From: Poa pratensis
Taxonomy: Eukaryota; Streptophyta; Magnoliopsida; Poales; Poaceae
DNA length: 64,000 bases
Direction: 5' to 3'
Assembly (NCBI GenBank): GCA_947311845.1
Contig: CAMZMU010000040.1
Span: 53,473,975-53,537,974, forward strand
Numbering within the stretch: the stretch's first letter is position 1; every line of letters starts with the position of its first letter. Positions 12,240-22,594 of the stretch are shown here, one piece after another. Position numbers and translations under genes: made by a program. The notes beneath the pieces are model-generated. The model did no database searches. It was not told the origin of the DNA and saw only the letters and a list, made by a program, of their open reading frames with translations.

Positions 12240-12440
12240 TGGCGGTTATGGCTAGCGTGTGCGGCTTAGGGGCCGGCGCCCTGTGATTATATTAGTGGCA
12301 CCACCTCCTCCTCCTCTTGTTTGGACGACGTGAAGGTGTTGGAGAGGAAACTATAGAGATGGAGGCGGCAAACCTTCAGTGTGGAGGTTGTGCTGCATGA
12401 TGGATGGAGGAGGCAGCTAGGGTTGGTGTTATATAGCCAG
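12240..12440 (-). promoter_or_regulatory. Candidate minus-strand core promoter and 5' leader
   Basis: On the minus strand a TATA-like GGCTATATAACACC (about 12430-12440) is followed 25-35 bases on by a C/T-rich leader (CCTCCTCCATCCATC). This resembles a plant core promoter plus initiator. Downstream there is no convincing protein frame, so it could drive a noncoding transcript or be a promoter orphaned by rearrangement. Confidence 0.25.
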
Positions 12441-12509
12441 CCTCCTCTTACCTCTGTCGTGGATCCTTCCTCTCCTCCTTTGATCCAAGGGCAACATACA
12501 TACCCCAAC

Positions 12510-12511
<2 letters not shown>

Positions 12512-12542
<31 letters not shown>
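12512..12542. repeat. Poly-C tract (31 C)
   Basis: An uninterrupted run of 31 C, upstream of the candidate minus-strand TATA box. It is length-unstable and a possible G-quadruplex on the minus strand. Confidence 0.95.
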
Positions 12543-12545
<3 letters not shown>

Positions 12546-12599
12546 ACCGTCCTTATCATCTAAGAAAATTATAGGAACAAACGGGGACAAAATTGGTGA

Positions 12600-13625
12600 A
12601 TAATCAGGAAGGTACAGGGATTTCTATCACCTGGATCACACGGTACGGCCACCGGTACGAGGGGTACAGACTCGTACCATAGGTCATTATCTCCTCTAAA
12701 GTTTTCGGTGTTTTGAACGCCATTTTCTCATACGAACTCTGAATTAGCTGTTTTTTTGACTCGTTTGACTCTGATAGAAAATCCCGCAAGTCTATTGCAT
12801 TGGATATTCAATTTGGTTTCATGAAAAAATGACCTTTACAAAACACTCCACATGCCTTTGCATCTGGTGCGTGTAACTTCTCCAGATTGATCTCAACTTG
12901 CCTCCTTTCATCGTGGTTCATAGAAGGTGCACGTCACCAACACACACACACACACACACACACCAAAACAAAGGAAAAGCAAAAAAAATCATAATAAGAA
13001 CATAAGGTTGTACAATGTGCACACAAAATGAGTGGAAAGAAATAATCATACATAATTTATAAATAAGTGGCTAGATGGAGCATGAGATGGAGGACTTTAA
13101 ATTCGATAAGTAGGCTTAAAACACTATATAAAATCCACTCATAAGGGCAACAAAAGAGGATGATATGGAGGGATTAGGGGAAAAATGAGTAACATGAAAT
13201 GCTATTGGCAAAATGATCAGCAAGGAATCAGGGGCATGGAATTAAAAACCAAAAACTAAACATAAGTTGGAACAAAAGGAAAATCATTGCAAAAATTATT
13301 GATTATTCAAAAAACAAAGGACAAAAAATAATTGAAACAAAAAGAAAGTCACACCATGGAACAATCACAATTTATAGTGGAACCAAACTAAAAGAAAAAA
13401 CAGAGTACCAACGTGATAACAAAATAAATAAATAATTAACAGTGTAATCCTAAAAACAATTAATAATTACTACTAGACAAGAAAAACATAGATATAGAAA
13501 GTACGGAGAGAGAACAGAGACAAAGAGAGAATGGTGAGAGAACCATAATATCAGTCATGGTCTCAGCAAGCTAACTAAAATCGGAGAATTATCTCGTGAG
13601 CCGAAACACAAAAAACTTAGACGAG
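12600..13625. other. A-rich intergenic DNA; no gene seen
   Basis: A (CA)n microsatellite lies at about 12942-12962. The rest is A-rich sequence with many AAAACAAA phrases and no frame of note. It ends where LINE reverse-transcriptase similarity starts. Confidence 0.55.
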
Positions 13626-14125
13626 GAATTAGTTATGTTACATTATGGCCACGACAATATCTTCATGTTCCAAGACGATTTCGATTCAGATAGAAATTTA
13701 AAGAATTTACTTTGTGTGTTTGAACATTTGTCGGGTTGAAAATATTTTTTCCAAAGAGTGAAGTTTTTTGTTGTGGGAAGGCAAAAAAGAAGAAGCCTAG
13801 AGTATATATATCTATTTTACATGTGTATAAGGGGTATTTCCGTTTAGATATTTAGGGATGCCTATGCATAACAAAAGGCTTAGAAAAATAGATTGGAAAC
13901 CTTCGGAAGACAAAGTAGACAAGAAATATGGGGCGTGGATAGGAAAGTACACATCTTATGGGGATAGACTTGTTCTGCTTAGATCTGACTAATTACCATT
14001 TATATGTTATCATTTTTTCCCTTGCCTAAAGGATCTTGTAAAACAATGGACTTTTTTGGAATGAGGTTACTCTGGCATGAAGTAGAAGAAAAAACAAATA
14101 CCACTTACTTAATTGGAAGGAGGTG

Positions 14126-14304
14126 CCACTCCGGCGGTGCAGCGACGAGGTGGACGGCGGCGGATCTCGATCTGTAGAAGCTTCTAGAGTTGCGTGATTT
14201 CTCTTTTTTCTCAGATTAGCTTCTGTATTAGGGGCCTGGATTATTCCAGTGTAATGCCGATGTACTTCATGTTGAATTAATCCAGAGTCAGTTTCAAAAA
14301 AAAA
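14126..14304 (+). mobile_element. Poly-A retroposon (SINE-like or LINE-mobilised) in the LINE
   Basis: Flanked by a 15-bp TSD AATTGGAAGGAGGTG (14111-14125; copy with one extra T at about 14305-14320). The insert ends in an A run after CAGTTTC. Removing it joins the LINE frame exactly (LLNWKEVCQPKDQ). It is about 179 bp with no coding capacity. Confidence 0.8.
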
Positions 14305-14583
14305 AATTTGGAAGGAGGTGTGTCAGCCCAAGGACCAGGGAAGTTTGGGTGTGATAGACCTTAAAATTATGAATATTTGCTTATTATATGCAAATGGATA
14401 TGGAAAATCGAGAATAAAAAAGGTCTATGGCAGCAATTAATTAGATCTAAATATTTGTATACTCACTCCTTAGCTCATGTAAAGTTGAAACCAATGCACT
14501 CCCATTTTTTGTCTGGACTCTTGAAAGTAAGGGATTTATTCTGCGTTTTTTGTAGGAAATAATTTGTAATGGTTGTAAAACTA

Positions 14584-15306
14584 TTCTCATATGCGCTTGA
14601 GGACTGCATTTCGGTGGCAAAGGTGTTTCAAACACAAGACTTCTCATCTCTTTTTCAACTACCCCTGTCTAGAGCTGCGTATGATGAATACTTGCAGCTA
14701 CAAGTTATACTACAGAACAATCCACAGACAGCCGCTAATGACATTTGGACTTATACCTGGGGTGTGAAGTACACCTCGGCTCAATTCTATGCGAAAATTC
14801 ATGCTCATATCTCTGCTCCTAATGCTTTCCAGTTTATTTGGAAATCAGCATGCACAATGACATTTAAAGTTTTTGCTTGGCTGCTTCTTAGAGACAGACT
14901 AAATACTCGAGATCTCCTCAAACGGCGCCATTGGAATGTTACTGAAGATACGCATTGTGTGTTATGCCGTAGACGAGATTATGAGGATCGTAAGCATCTG
15001 TTCTTTACTTGCAACTTCAGCCAGAGAGTGTGGAATTACTTGCAAATAGAGTGGATTGCGGATGATGATATTCAAGTGATTTTGAATCATGCACGGAAAA
15101 GCTTCTCCAAGCCTTTCTTTATGGAAGTTTTGATTGTGGCTGCAAGGCACATCTGGCTCCAAAGGAATGGCGCCATTTTTGAAAATCAGAGACCCACTTT
15201 GGCTAAGTGGAAGGGGGGATTTGTTCATGATATATCCCTCTTACAACATAGGATTAAAGTTAAATACCGTGACAGTCTGATGGCTTGGGTGTTAGCTCTT
15301 CCCTAG
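14584..15306 (+). pseudogene. LINE ORF2 C-terminus with zf-RVT domain
   Basis: An open frame of about 240 codons runs to a stop at 15304-15306. It contains the plant LINE zinc-binding reverse-transcriptase C-terminal domain: FQFIWKSACTMTFKVFAWLL, then LNTRDLLKRRHW, the Cys/His cluster CVLCRRRDYEDRKHLFFTC, and HIWLQRNGAIFE. It has no start of its own, since the ATG at 14569 lies in flanking target DNA. It is a truncated remnant, not a functional protein. The frame is uninterrupted, which fits a relatively young insertion. Confidence 0.85.
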
Positions 15307-15656
15307 CTCTTCTTCAATATTGCCTTCGCTTGGCAATGAGAGACAGGAAAATTGGAGCAGTTCCCAGTATCGATAGACTATATTTTGGACAGTTGGAAGG
15401 GCAACTTCTCCCATGTTAAGACGTTCCTGAGGTTCAGGGTCAAGTTCGATTTGGTGGCAGTGTTTGGTGTGCTCTGTAGCGCTACCTTGGTGCTGTTCCT
15501 TTTTGTTGGCTTGTTGTTAGGTCTAGCTGTTTTAGTTTGTACATAGCTAGTAGCTTGCCTTATTTTCTTACTTGTTTGTACAGTGTTGAGACTTGGTTAA
15601 GAGAAAATGGAAAATGCTGTGGGGATTTTGCCCTACAGTCGCGCTTCAAAAAAAAA
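14584..15656 (+). mobile_element. 5'-truncated LINE inserted in the older LINE
   Basis: Perfect 12-bp TSD GTTGTAAAACTA (14572-14583 and 15657-15668) and a terminal A run after CGCGCTTC. The left end falls inside ORF2, so it is a 5'-truncated copy made by target-primed reverse transcription. The last 350 bp are 3' UTR. Confidence 0.9.
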
Positions 15657-15848
15657 GTTGTAAAACTAATTTATGCGATGATTTATGGGTGGGAGATAAG
15701 CCTCTCTTCGAAACTTCCCCTAAATTGTATAATTTGTCGCATGGGAAAAAAAGTGTTGCTAGAATCTTTTCGGAGGGTTGGGGCATCCTCAAATTCTGGA
15801 AGAATTTATGGGTATATGTGGTACAAATTGCAGGATTTGTGTGCTGGG

Positions 15849-15982
15849 ACATGGATCCTCTGACTTTCCTATCCCTGCCTTACCCTGACTTTGGGTCACT
15901 GACAGGTGAGGCCCACGTCAGGTGGGAGCCATGTGTCAGTGACACAAAGGCAGGACTGCCCACGTCAGGGGATCCCCGTCCG
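15849..15982. mobile_element. Small Mutator-like MITE
   Basis: A 9-bp TSD TGTGCTGGG lies at 15840-15848 and 15983-15991. The ends contain GGATCCTCTGAC on the left and, reversed, GGATCCCCTGACG on the right. Excision restores a continuous LINE frame (GFVCWVQLSEVEDRC). A 9-bp TSD is typical of Mutator-type elements. Confidence 0.7.
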
Positions 15983-16440
15983 TGTGCTGGGTACAACTGT
16001 CGGAAGTAGAGGATAGATGCATCTGCATCCTGACTAAATCTGGGCAGTTTTCAGTAAATTCTTTGTACATTGCTCTTAAAACCTTCCAAGTGAAGGTGCC
16101 ATTTAGGAAAATTTTGGTTTCTAAAAACCCCCACTTAAAGTTAAGGTGTTCTTGTCTTAACCAAAAGTGAGCTCCTGTCCCGAGGATGGAAAGGGACTGA
16201 CAAATGTATCTTTTGCAGTAATGTACAAACTATAAATCATTAATTTTGGCTGCTTTGTTGCGAAATATGTTTGGAGTATAGTTAGATGTGCCTTTAATCT
16301 TAATCTTGTACCTACTAGTTTTGAGGGCTTACCTTACAGGTTAGAGACTTTTGCGATAAAAGATAGATTGTTAATTTCATCGGGTGTGGCTGCGTTGATC
16401 TGGGCGATCTGGAAGACCCGGGATAATTCTTGCTTCAACT

Positions 16441-17389
16441 TAGTTATCCCATAGGATCCTGCTACTGTAGTTATCCAGCAGGGGCACCTCTCGCGTACTA
16501 TCTATCGAAAAGTACTTTGAACACGAGAACCACAACACCCCAAACACTAAGCAGATCTGTCTTCGAAGGCGAGGGAATTCTTTCCTAATGGACCACGGGA
16601 CGAAGTGGTTCCTGCTTTATTATTTCTCGTCTATTGTATTGAGCTGGTTTGCAGAGAGCAAGATTGCCAAAAGTACAACGTAGAGGGGCAAAGCTTCTAG
16701 TCCTGGTGGAAACCGAAGGAAAGGTGGGTGGAGGGGGGGGGGGGGGGGGGGGCTTGTACCGTGAGTATTCAACTCCTGAGGCTAGTATCAAGAAGAAGAA
16801 GAGGAGGAGATGAAAGTAGTACATGGTGGTTCCATGTCTGGTATAGCGGTGCATGTACCATAGCTTTTTACTGCTTTGTGTTTGTTCCTGGTCGAGAGAT
16901 AGTTCTGTATATTTGCATTTCAAGACCGCCCTGGTGTAGGGGTTTATCTATATCTGGTCATGGGGTCTGTAATAATTGTCGAGGAATTGCTTAGAAACCT
17001 GAGTGTGTGCATTTGGCACAGGAGAGACCGAAGAGAGGGGCAGAAAAACTATGTATTATAAGTTTTCATTGGAAATGAAAATTGGGAGCCGTTTTGGCTC
17101 CTTGACCGGAAAAAAAAGATGGGCCTCATGGACCAGATGATATCATCCCGTACATATGTTCATCAAGCTACACCATTTTTCGGGCGGTCCCATTCAGCGC
17201 TTCAGGTGCGATTTGGGAGATGCTATATCGCGCCCGCGAGCGGCGCGTTTCGCGTCGGCCGGCTGAAGCGACACGCTTCATGGACCACTTTAGTGAGACC
17301 CGATAAGAAAAGCACAGTGTTTTTTCTTTATCAGATTTTTTTTTATTCTTCACGTTTTGTGATTTCGAAAAAAAATTGAATTAAAAAAT
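16441..17389. other. Intergenic DNA; no gene seen
   Basis: Contains a 20-G run (16733-16752). A GC-rich patch (17200-17275, with TATATCGCGCCCGCGAGCGG) partly matches the reverse complement of 17930-18000, so it may be one arm of an inverted-repeat element around the 17390-18480 array. Confidence 0.4.
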
Positions 17390-18480
17390 TATGTACAAAT
17401 TTGAATGTGGACAAAATTCAAATTCGAATATTTTTTAAATCTGAACATTTTTAATTTAATATGAACAAATTTTGAATTTGAACAACTTTTGAATGTGAAC
17501 AATTTACGAATTAGAACAATTTTCGAATGTGAACAACTTTTGAATTTGAACAATTTTTGAAAGTGAACATTTTTTAATATGAACAAAATGTTGAATTGGA
17601 ACAATTTTGGAATGTGCACAAATTTCAAATTGGAACAATTTTCGAATATGAACGAATCTTGAATTTGAACAATTTTTTAAATATGAACAAATTTTGAATT
17701 AGAACAATTTTCGTACATGAACAAAATCTTGCATTTGAATTATTTTTGAATAAGAACAAATTTAAATTTGAACAATTTTTTAAAACATTTTTCAAAATCA
17801 TAAAATGTGAAAAAATAAGAAAAGAAACACAAACACAAAAATTTACAGAACAAAAAAAATGAAAACGAAAACAGAAAAGAAAACGAAAAAACGAAAACAG
17901 AAAAGGAGAAAAAGAAGAAAATGAGCCGGCCCAGCACGCGCCGCGGCCGTCTAGCGCCGCTGTTGGGTGATATATAGCATTTGGCCGCTGATTCGCGAGC
18001 TGACACTCGTGTGGATGCGTTTCGATGGGCCGACCCAGTCTAATCACACATGCTCCCTTCCTTTTGGTACGATTTTTATTCTTTTTTGGCTGCTGGTTCA
18101 GAGAAAAAGATTTCGGGTTTCGGTAATTTTAAAATTGATATTTTTGAACATTTTTCAAATCTGATTTTTTTTTAAAATCTGAATCATTTTCAAAAGAGCA
18201 TTTTTTAAACCGGAACATTTTTTCAAATGAACAATTTTCAAAATCTGAATCATTTTCAAAATCCGATTCGCGAGCTGACACTCGCATGGATGTGAACCAT
18301 TTTAAAATGTTCATTTTTCAATGAAACATTTTTCAAAATCCGAATCATTTTTAAAAAATAAACATTTTTTGAATCATAACCAATTTTAGAAAAATGAAAA
18401 AAATTAATTCTGAAACATTTTAAAAATGAACATTTTCAAAAAATGAAAAATATTCGTGAATTTAAAAAGTGTAGAAAAAA
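17390..18480. repeat. A/T-rich degenerate short-period array
   Basis: Diverged tandem copies of about 20-25 bp phrases such as TTTGAACAATTTTTGAA, TGTGAACAA and AACATTTTTCAAAATC. A 20+ bp segment, ATTCGCGAGCTGACACTCG, occurs twice in direct orientation (about 17990-18010 and 18265-18285), and GC-rich shoulders flank the first half. Apparent Lys/Phe-rich open frames are composition artefacts. Confidence 0.65.
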
Positions 18481-18831
18481 CCAACATAAAATATATAAAA
18501 ATGACCAAACCCAGAAAAAGCCAGTAAAACCAAAAAACGAACCAGACAACGTTCCAAAAACCGAAAACCCGACCTGGGCCGGCCCACTTATGCGTGCACG
18601 TGAGGAATCCTTCGGTGTCGAGCATACGTGTTTTGCGGCTAACCGACGCAATGAGCGTTGGTTTGGTTTTCCAGCATTTCCACGGTAAACTCGCCAGGAT
18701 TGTGCTCATATGTATTCTCCTCGAAGAAACATTGCCAGACACCGCCATTTTCATTTTCTAGCGCATGATCATGGCCTTGATGCAGCGGCGATCGTTCTAA
18801 AAGCGAGGACCGGGGTGTAACATTATGTGTT

Positions 18832-19065
18832 TTAGCATTCTGGTCTGGTTTGAGAGAGTTCTCCGGTTCGTTCCCAGTTAGGATTGCAACGATGCAACCC
18901 TTTATTCAACTCTTACCATTCAAAAAAAAAACTATGCAACGCTTTATTCAAGGATCAAATCACAAGGTGGGACGCATAAGACTAATATATAAATGAATAT
19001 ATTGACATGCAGAATGTCAGAATCGCCACAGATAGTCTTTTTTTAGCATAACCGCCACACATAGT
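18832..19065. repeat. Duplicated 3' flank of gene A, copy 1
   Basis: About 230 bp (TTAGCATTCTGGTCTGG ... CATAGTCTCGGC) that recurs diverged at 19472-19690. Copy 2 starts exactly after the end of a Harbinger terminus. Part of this text (GAATGTCAGAA ... CATAGTCTCG) also lies left of gene C at about 49455-49515, so it belongs to the ancestral gene flank. Confidence 0.7.
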
Positions 19066-19289
19066 CTCGGCATAACCGCCGTAGGTTGAAGACGAGGTTG
19101 TCGCAGCGGCTTCCGTGCTCCTCCGGGTGCCGTGCTTGCAGGAGACGAAGGAGGTCAATGCTGCGGTTCCCCTGGCGCGGAAGGTGAGCGGGATATGACA
19201 TGGAGCTCCTCCATCTTCATGTGCAACAACGGCGACGGGCTATGAGGAGTATGCATCGATCAAGAAGAGGAAAAAGCTGCAGACACTAA

Positions 19290-19471
19290 CTTGTGGGACA
19301 GCCACACATGGAGTTGTGTCTGCCCATGTCCGGCACCCCGAGAGGGCCTCCAAACTTGGGGGCCCTTTTAGGGCGCCGGTCATTTTTTGGTTTGCCGCTG
19401 TGGACTTTTTTGTCTAAACCACCCCAAATAAATTTTGAAGTGTCGTTTGGAGGGTGCCGGTGGAGATGCTC
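19290..19471 (-). mobile_element. Harbinger element fragment, one terminus
   Basis: It ends CCGGTGGAGATGCTC, followed by TTA (19472-19474), the terminus shared with elements at 22595 and 63390. The GTCCGGCACCCCGAGAGGGC subterminal text also matches those elements. No opposite terminus was found on the left, so this is a truncated copy. Confidence 0.65.
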
Positions 19472-19789
19472 TTAGCATTTTGGTTTGGTTTTCAGGGAGT
19501 TCTCCAGTTCGTTTGCATTCAGGACTACAACTATGCAAAATCTTTTCTCAAGGATCAACTTGCCTCACAAAACTGGGACGGATAATGCTAATACATAAAT
19601 GAATATATAGAGAAGGATTCAGAATGTCAGAATCACCATGGATAGTCTTTTTTTAGCATAATCACCACACATAGTCTCGGCAACATTTAATTCGCACTAA
19701 AAGGTCCCATCTAATGAAATGCAGCAGATGATATCCATTGCCATGCTCAAAATGTCCAAAGAGCAAGCTACTGAGTAGGCCTGTGGAGC

Positions 19790-21471
19790 GACACGACGAG
19801 CCGTGCGGCTAGCGGCGCGCTTCATGTCCTCCTTGCCGCGCTCGATCGTACCCCTACCGCTCCCGCTCCGCCAGCGCGCTTGCTTGCTCCCTGCTCGACC
19901 CCTGCGCTGCCGCCGCCGCCTTGGTCTCCGCGAGCTCGGCCTTCGCCTCCCGCAGCTCCGCCCGCAGCGCGTCCGCCTCCTCCGCGGCGTCGCGTTCCCG
20001 TGCCCTCAGCACGTCGGCCTCGTGCTTGCACGCCCTCAACTTGTCCTCCAGCTCGAGAGCGTATCCCAGCGAAAACGCCACCTCGTTCGCCGTCTGCGCA
20101 ACAACCATGGCCATACCATGTCCATCAATCCAGAACAAGAAAAAAAATCATGAATGTACATTAAACTAAGCATCAATTTTTTCATGCTTTTCACCTGGAG
20201 CAGTGACACGTAGCTTGAAGCCACGACATTGGCCGGCTTGGACGCCGCGAGCTCGCGCTCCCGGGACGGCCTGACGATGCCCTGCAGCAGCTTCCTCGCC
20301 GCCTCCCAGTCGCGCGTGTCTCCGCCGCGTTGCTCTTTTCCACAGTCTTTGCTGGTGGCCGGCGGCATCAGGGGTTTGGAGAAGCCAGGCGGGCAAGAGA
20401 TGTCCGACGCCCAGCTCTCGCTCTTCTGACGGTCCTCGGCCAGCTTCCTCTTCTTCCCTAACGACGGCGCACAAGGCGGCGCATCGCATTCCAGGCCAGA
20501 CTCGGTCTTCACTGTCACCTTCCCCGCCGACGCGCACGCCTTCTCTGTCTCCATCCCTAGCGCCTCCATGGTGACACTAACAGGTGCCTCCACCATCCCT
20601 AGCACATAGCAAGGAATTTGGAAGTCACTAGTTAGGTACAATGTACATCAGCCCGAATCCCACAAAGCTGCCGGAGAGTTCACCTTGAGGGGTTGGCGAA
20701 GGTAAAGGCGCCGCCGGCCGGATAATCTTGGCTGCGGCCATGTTGCCCTCGTGGAGATACCTAGTGAGATCGATGGGGCAATCGCCGCGAGCACGCAGCA
20801 GTTTATCCGCCACGCCTTTCTCTTGGCCCGTGAGTGTCGGCCCGAAGGTGGCGGACTTGGAAGGCACCCCCACTGCACGGGGCACGGCCACGGCGCGGAT
20901 GACGACAGGAAGAAGAACTCCTCCTTCCACCCCTTGACGACACAGCTGTTTGTGTTTAATCGGCCGAAGAGCAACCCGACGGCGTCCTTGCCGCGGAAGG
21001 AGTATAGCTTGTTCTTGACGCCGAACGGGCACAGGCTGAAGAAGTACCTGAACACGGCCAGCGACGGCGCCTCACCGGCGAAGTGGGAGAGCACGACGAA
21101 GCCAGCAAGAGGGCGCCAACCGTTGGGCGCCAGCTGGCTCGGAGCGATCCCGAAGTGGCTGAGCACCTCGCCGTAGAAGGGGTGGAGGGGCAGGCGCATA
21201 CCAGCGTCCAGCGCGTCGACGTGCACGCAGACAGACCCGGGAGGCGGCAGCGAGCACGAGGAGAGGTCGCCGGCGAGGATCGGTCGAAGCTGTCGGGGAT
21301 GGAGTACTTCTTGCAGATGGATCCCAGGGTTTCTTGGGAGCGCAGCAGCGAGGTGACCCGCTTGGCCTCGCCGTCGCCTCCGTCGGTGCTGGTGCGGGAA
21401 GCATCGACGCGCGTAGGCTCGTCCAGGAGGCCGTCCGGTGAGCGGGATGACAAGGTCCAGGAGGATGCCAT
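19790..21471 (-). pseudogene. Gene A: decayed 'putative gypsy-type transposon' domain gene
   Basis: Paralogue of the intact genes at 40570-42342 and 49654-51361, with the same three exons: 21471-20684, 20598-20195, and 20093 to the end. Starts MASSWTLSSRSPDG, with KYSIPDSFD, then LPLHPFYGEVLSHFGIAPSQ, GWKEEFFFLSSSAPWPCPV, a KKRK patch and a coiled coil (ALELEDKLRACKHEADVLRA). Relative to B and C it lacks one base near 21277, is out of frame near 20865, and has a TAG at 19854 before the conserved C-terminal end. The splice sites remain intact, so decay looks later than duplication. Function of the domain is unknown; the family name comes from its transposon association. Confidence 0.85.
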
Positions 21472-22157
21472 GGCGTCTGGAGTTGTGCTATGGCGCTGCT
21501 ACTTGTCCTGCTGCACGCTCTGCTGCTGCTTCGGCTACAAATGGGGATGGCCAAGGCCCAAGGCCGTGTGCCACTAGTTGTCAGGGCATCTCTACTACTT
21601 TCTTTTTTTGAAATGAGCAATCTCATTAAATGTTTAGCCTCATGCATGGTGACTCATCAGATGAACATGATGGCTTTATCACATAGTTGCATTAAGGGTT
21701 TAGGGCATCTCCACTCGATCCCAACGCCCACCAGGAGGCGAAATAGCGTCGTTTGGCCCAAATAGCGTCGATTTTCTCCCAGTCGCCCCCCAGAAGCCTA
21801 ATAGCGCCGCTTCGGCGTAAACTGGCGCCAGCGCACCCAGGCGGAACCCATCCCATTGGGTTTCGCCTTGGGGGTCGGCGGAACGGAAAACGCGTGTGGG
21901 GCAGTATTGTCGGCGAGACAACGCATTTCCCACCCACGCCTCGCCCTTTCCTCTATCCCGTCGCATCGCCACCCATGTCGCCGCTGGCACCACCCCTCCC
22001 CTCCGCCACACGCGAGCAGCTAGGAACCCCACCATCTAGCCCAATCCACGCCGCCGGCGCCGCCCTCCCCTCCGTCGTGATCTAGCCGGAAGGAAGGCTC
22101 TCGGGTAGGCTCCGCCCACCTCGCCTGCTAGGTGTTCGGCGTTTTGTCCGCCCAGCC

Positions 22158-22331
22158 ATGGACTCCGAGGACGAGGAGCTGCTCGCCGAACTGCTTGATG
22201 AGGAAGCCGAGGCCGCCGTCGCCGAACTGCAGCGCATACACAACTGCAGAATGATCTGGTGGAGCACTTGTGAACGCGCAAAGGCAATGACAATGCCTAG
22301 TTTGATTTGTTCTATTTATTTGCATTGTTGA
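22158..22331 (+). pseudogene. Truncated Harbinger transposase N-terminus
   Basis: A 57-codon frame starts MDSEDEELLAELLDEEAEAA, an acidic N-terminus like that of plant Harbinger transposases. It then runs into unrelated sequence and stops. The DDE catalytic region is absent. Either an internal-deletion derivative or a chance acidic frame; the location inside a Harbinger favours the former. Confidence 0.5.
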
Positions 22332-22437
22332 ACTATTTATGCGTGGATTTGTATGTTGAACTATTTGTGTGTGAATTTGTATGTTGAACTATATGTGTTG
22401 ATTTGTATGCCGAAATGTTTGTGCAATTTTTGTATGT
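22326..22437. repeat. Minisatellite, four units of about 27 bp
   Basis: Four successive diverged units of the form TTGAACTATTTGTGTGTGAA plus TTTGTATG, inside Harbinger element 1. Confidence 0.8.
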
Positions 22438-22594
22438 CAAAATTGGGAGAACATCGCCGGCTGGGGGGTGGCCTGGGTGGCACGGCTGGGAATCGGCGCC
22501 CCCCAGCGCGCCGAATAGCGCCGTTGCCCACCCAGGCGGGCCAGAATAGCGCCGTTTTTCGGCCTGGGGGGCACAACGACTGGAGATGCCCTTA

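Larger units (their letters stand above)
13630..16440 (+). mobile_element. Old L1-type LINE, 3' half of ORF2, interrupted by three insertions
   Basis: Degenerate reverse-transcriptase text begins near 13630 (YGHD in place of YADD), then LSGLKIFFPKSE, FRYLGMPMHNKRL and SYGDRLVLL, all typical of plant LINE RT. After removing the inserts at 14126-14304, 14584-15656 and 15849-15982, it continues as NWKEVCQPKDQGSLGV, DDLWVGDKPLFETSP and GQFSVNSLY, then a final ALIWAIWKTRDNSCFN block near 16390. These last parts are the zf-RVT region. Frameshifts and stops show it is dead. The 3' tail is not identified. Confidence 0.8.
21703..22591 (+). mobile_element. Harbinger element 1, non-autonomous
   Basis: Termini GGGCATCTCCA and its inverse TGGAGATGCCC, flanked by TTA on both sides (21700-21702 and 22592-22594), as PIF/Harbinger elements make. 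It is 889 bp and carries only a stub of a transposase-like frame and a small minisatellite. It abuts the next Harbinger and shares its TTA. Confidence 0.85.

Noticed and set aside
12287..12563. Glycine- or proline-run frames around the poly-C tract
   Set aside because: They exist only because of the 31-base homopolymer.
17389..18047. Minus-strand frames with many Phe/Lys/Ser residues
   Set aside because: Composition artefact of the A/T-rich array; no start context, domain or splice support.
20956..21471. Gene A exon 1 read as one open frame
   Set aside because: The conserved domain is in this frame only up to about 21277; the remainder is Arg/Ser/Pro-rich shadow sequence after a one-base loss.
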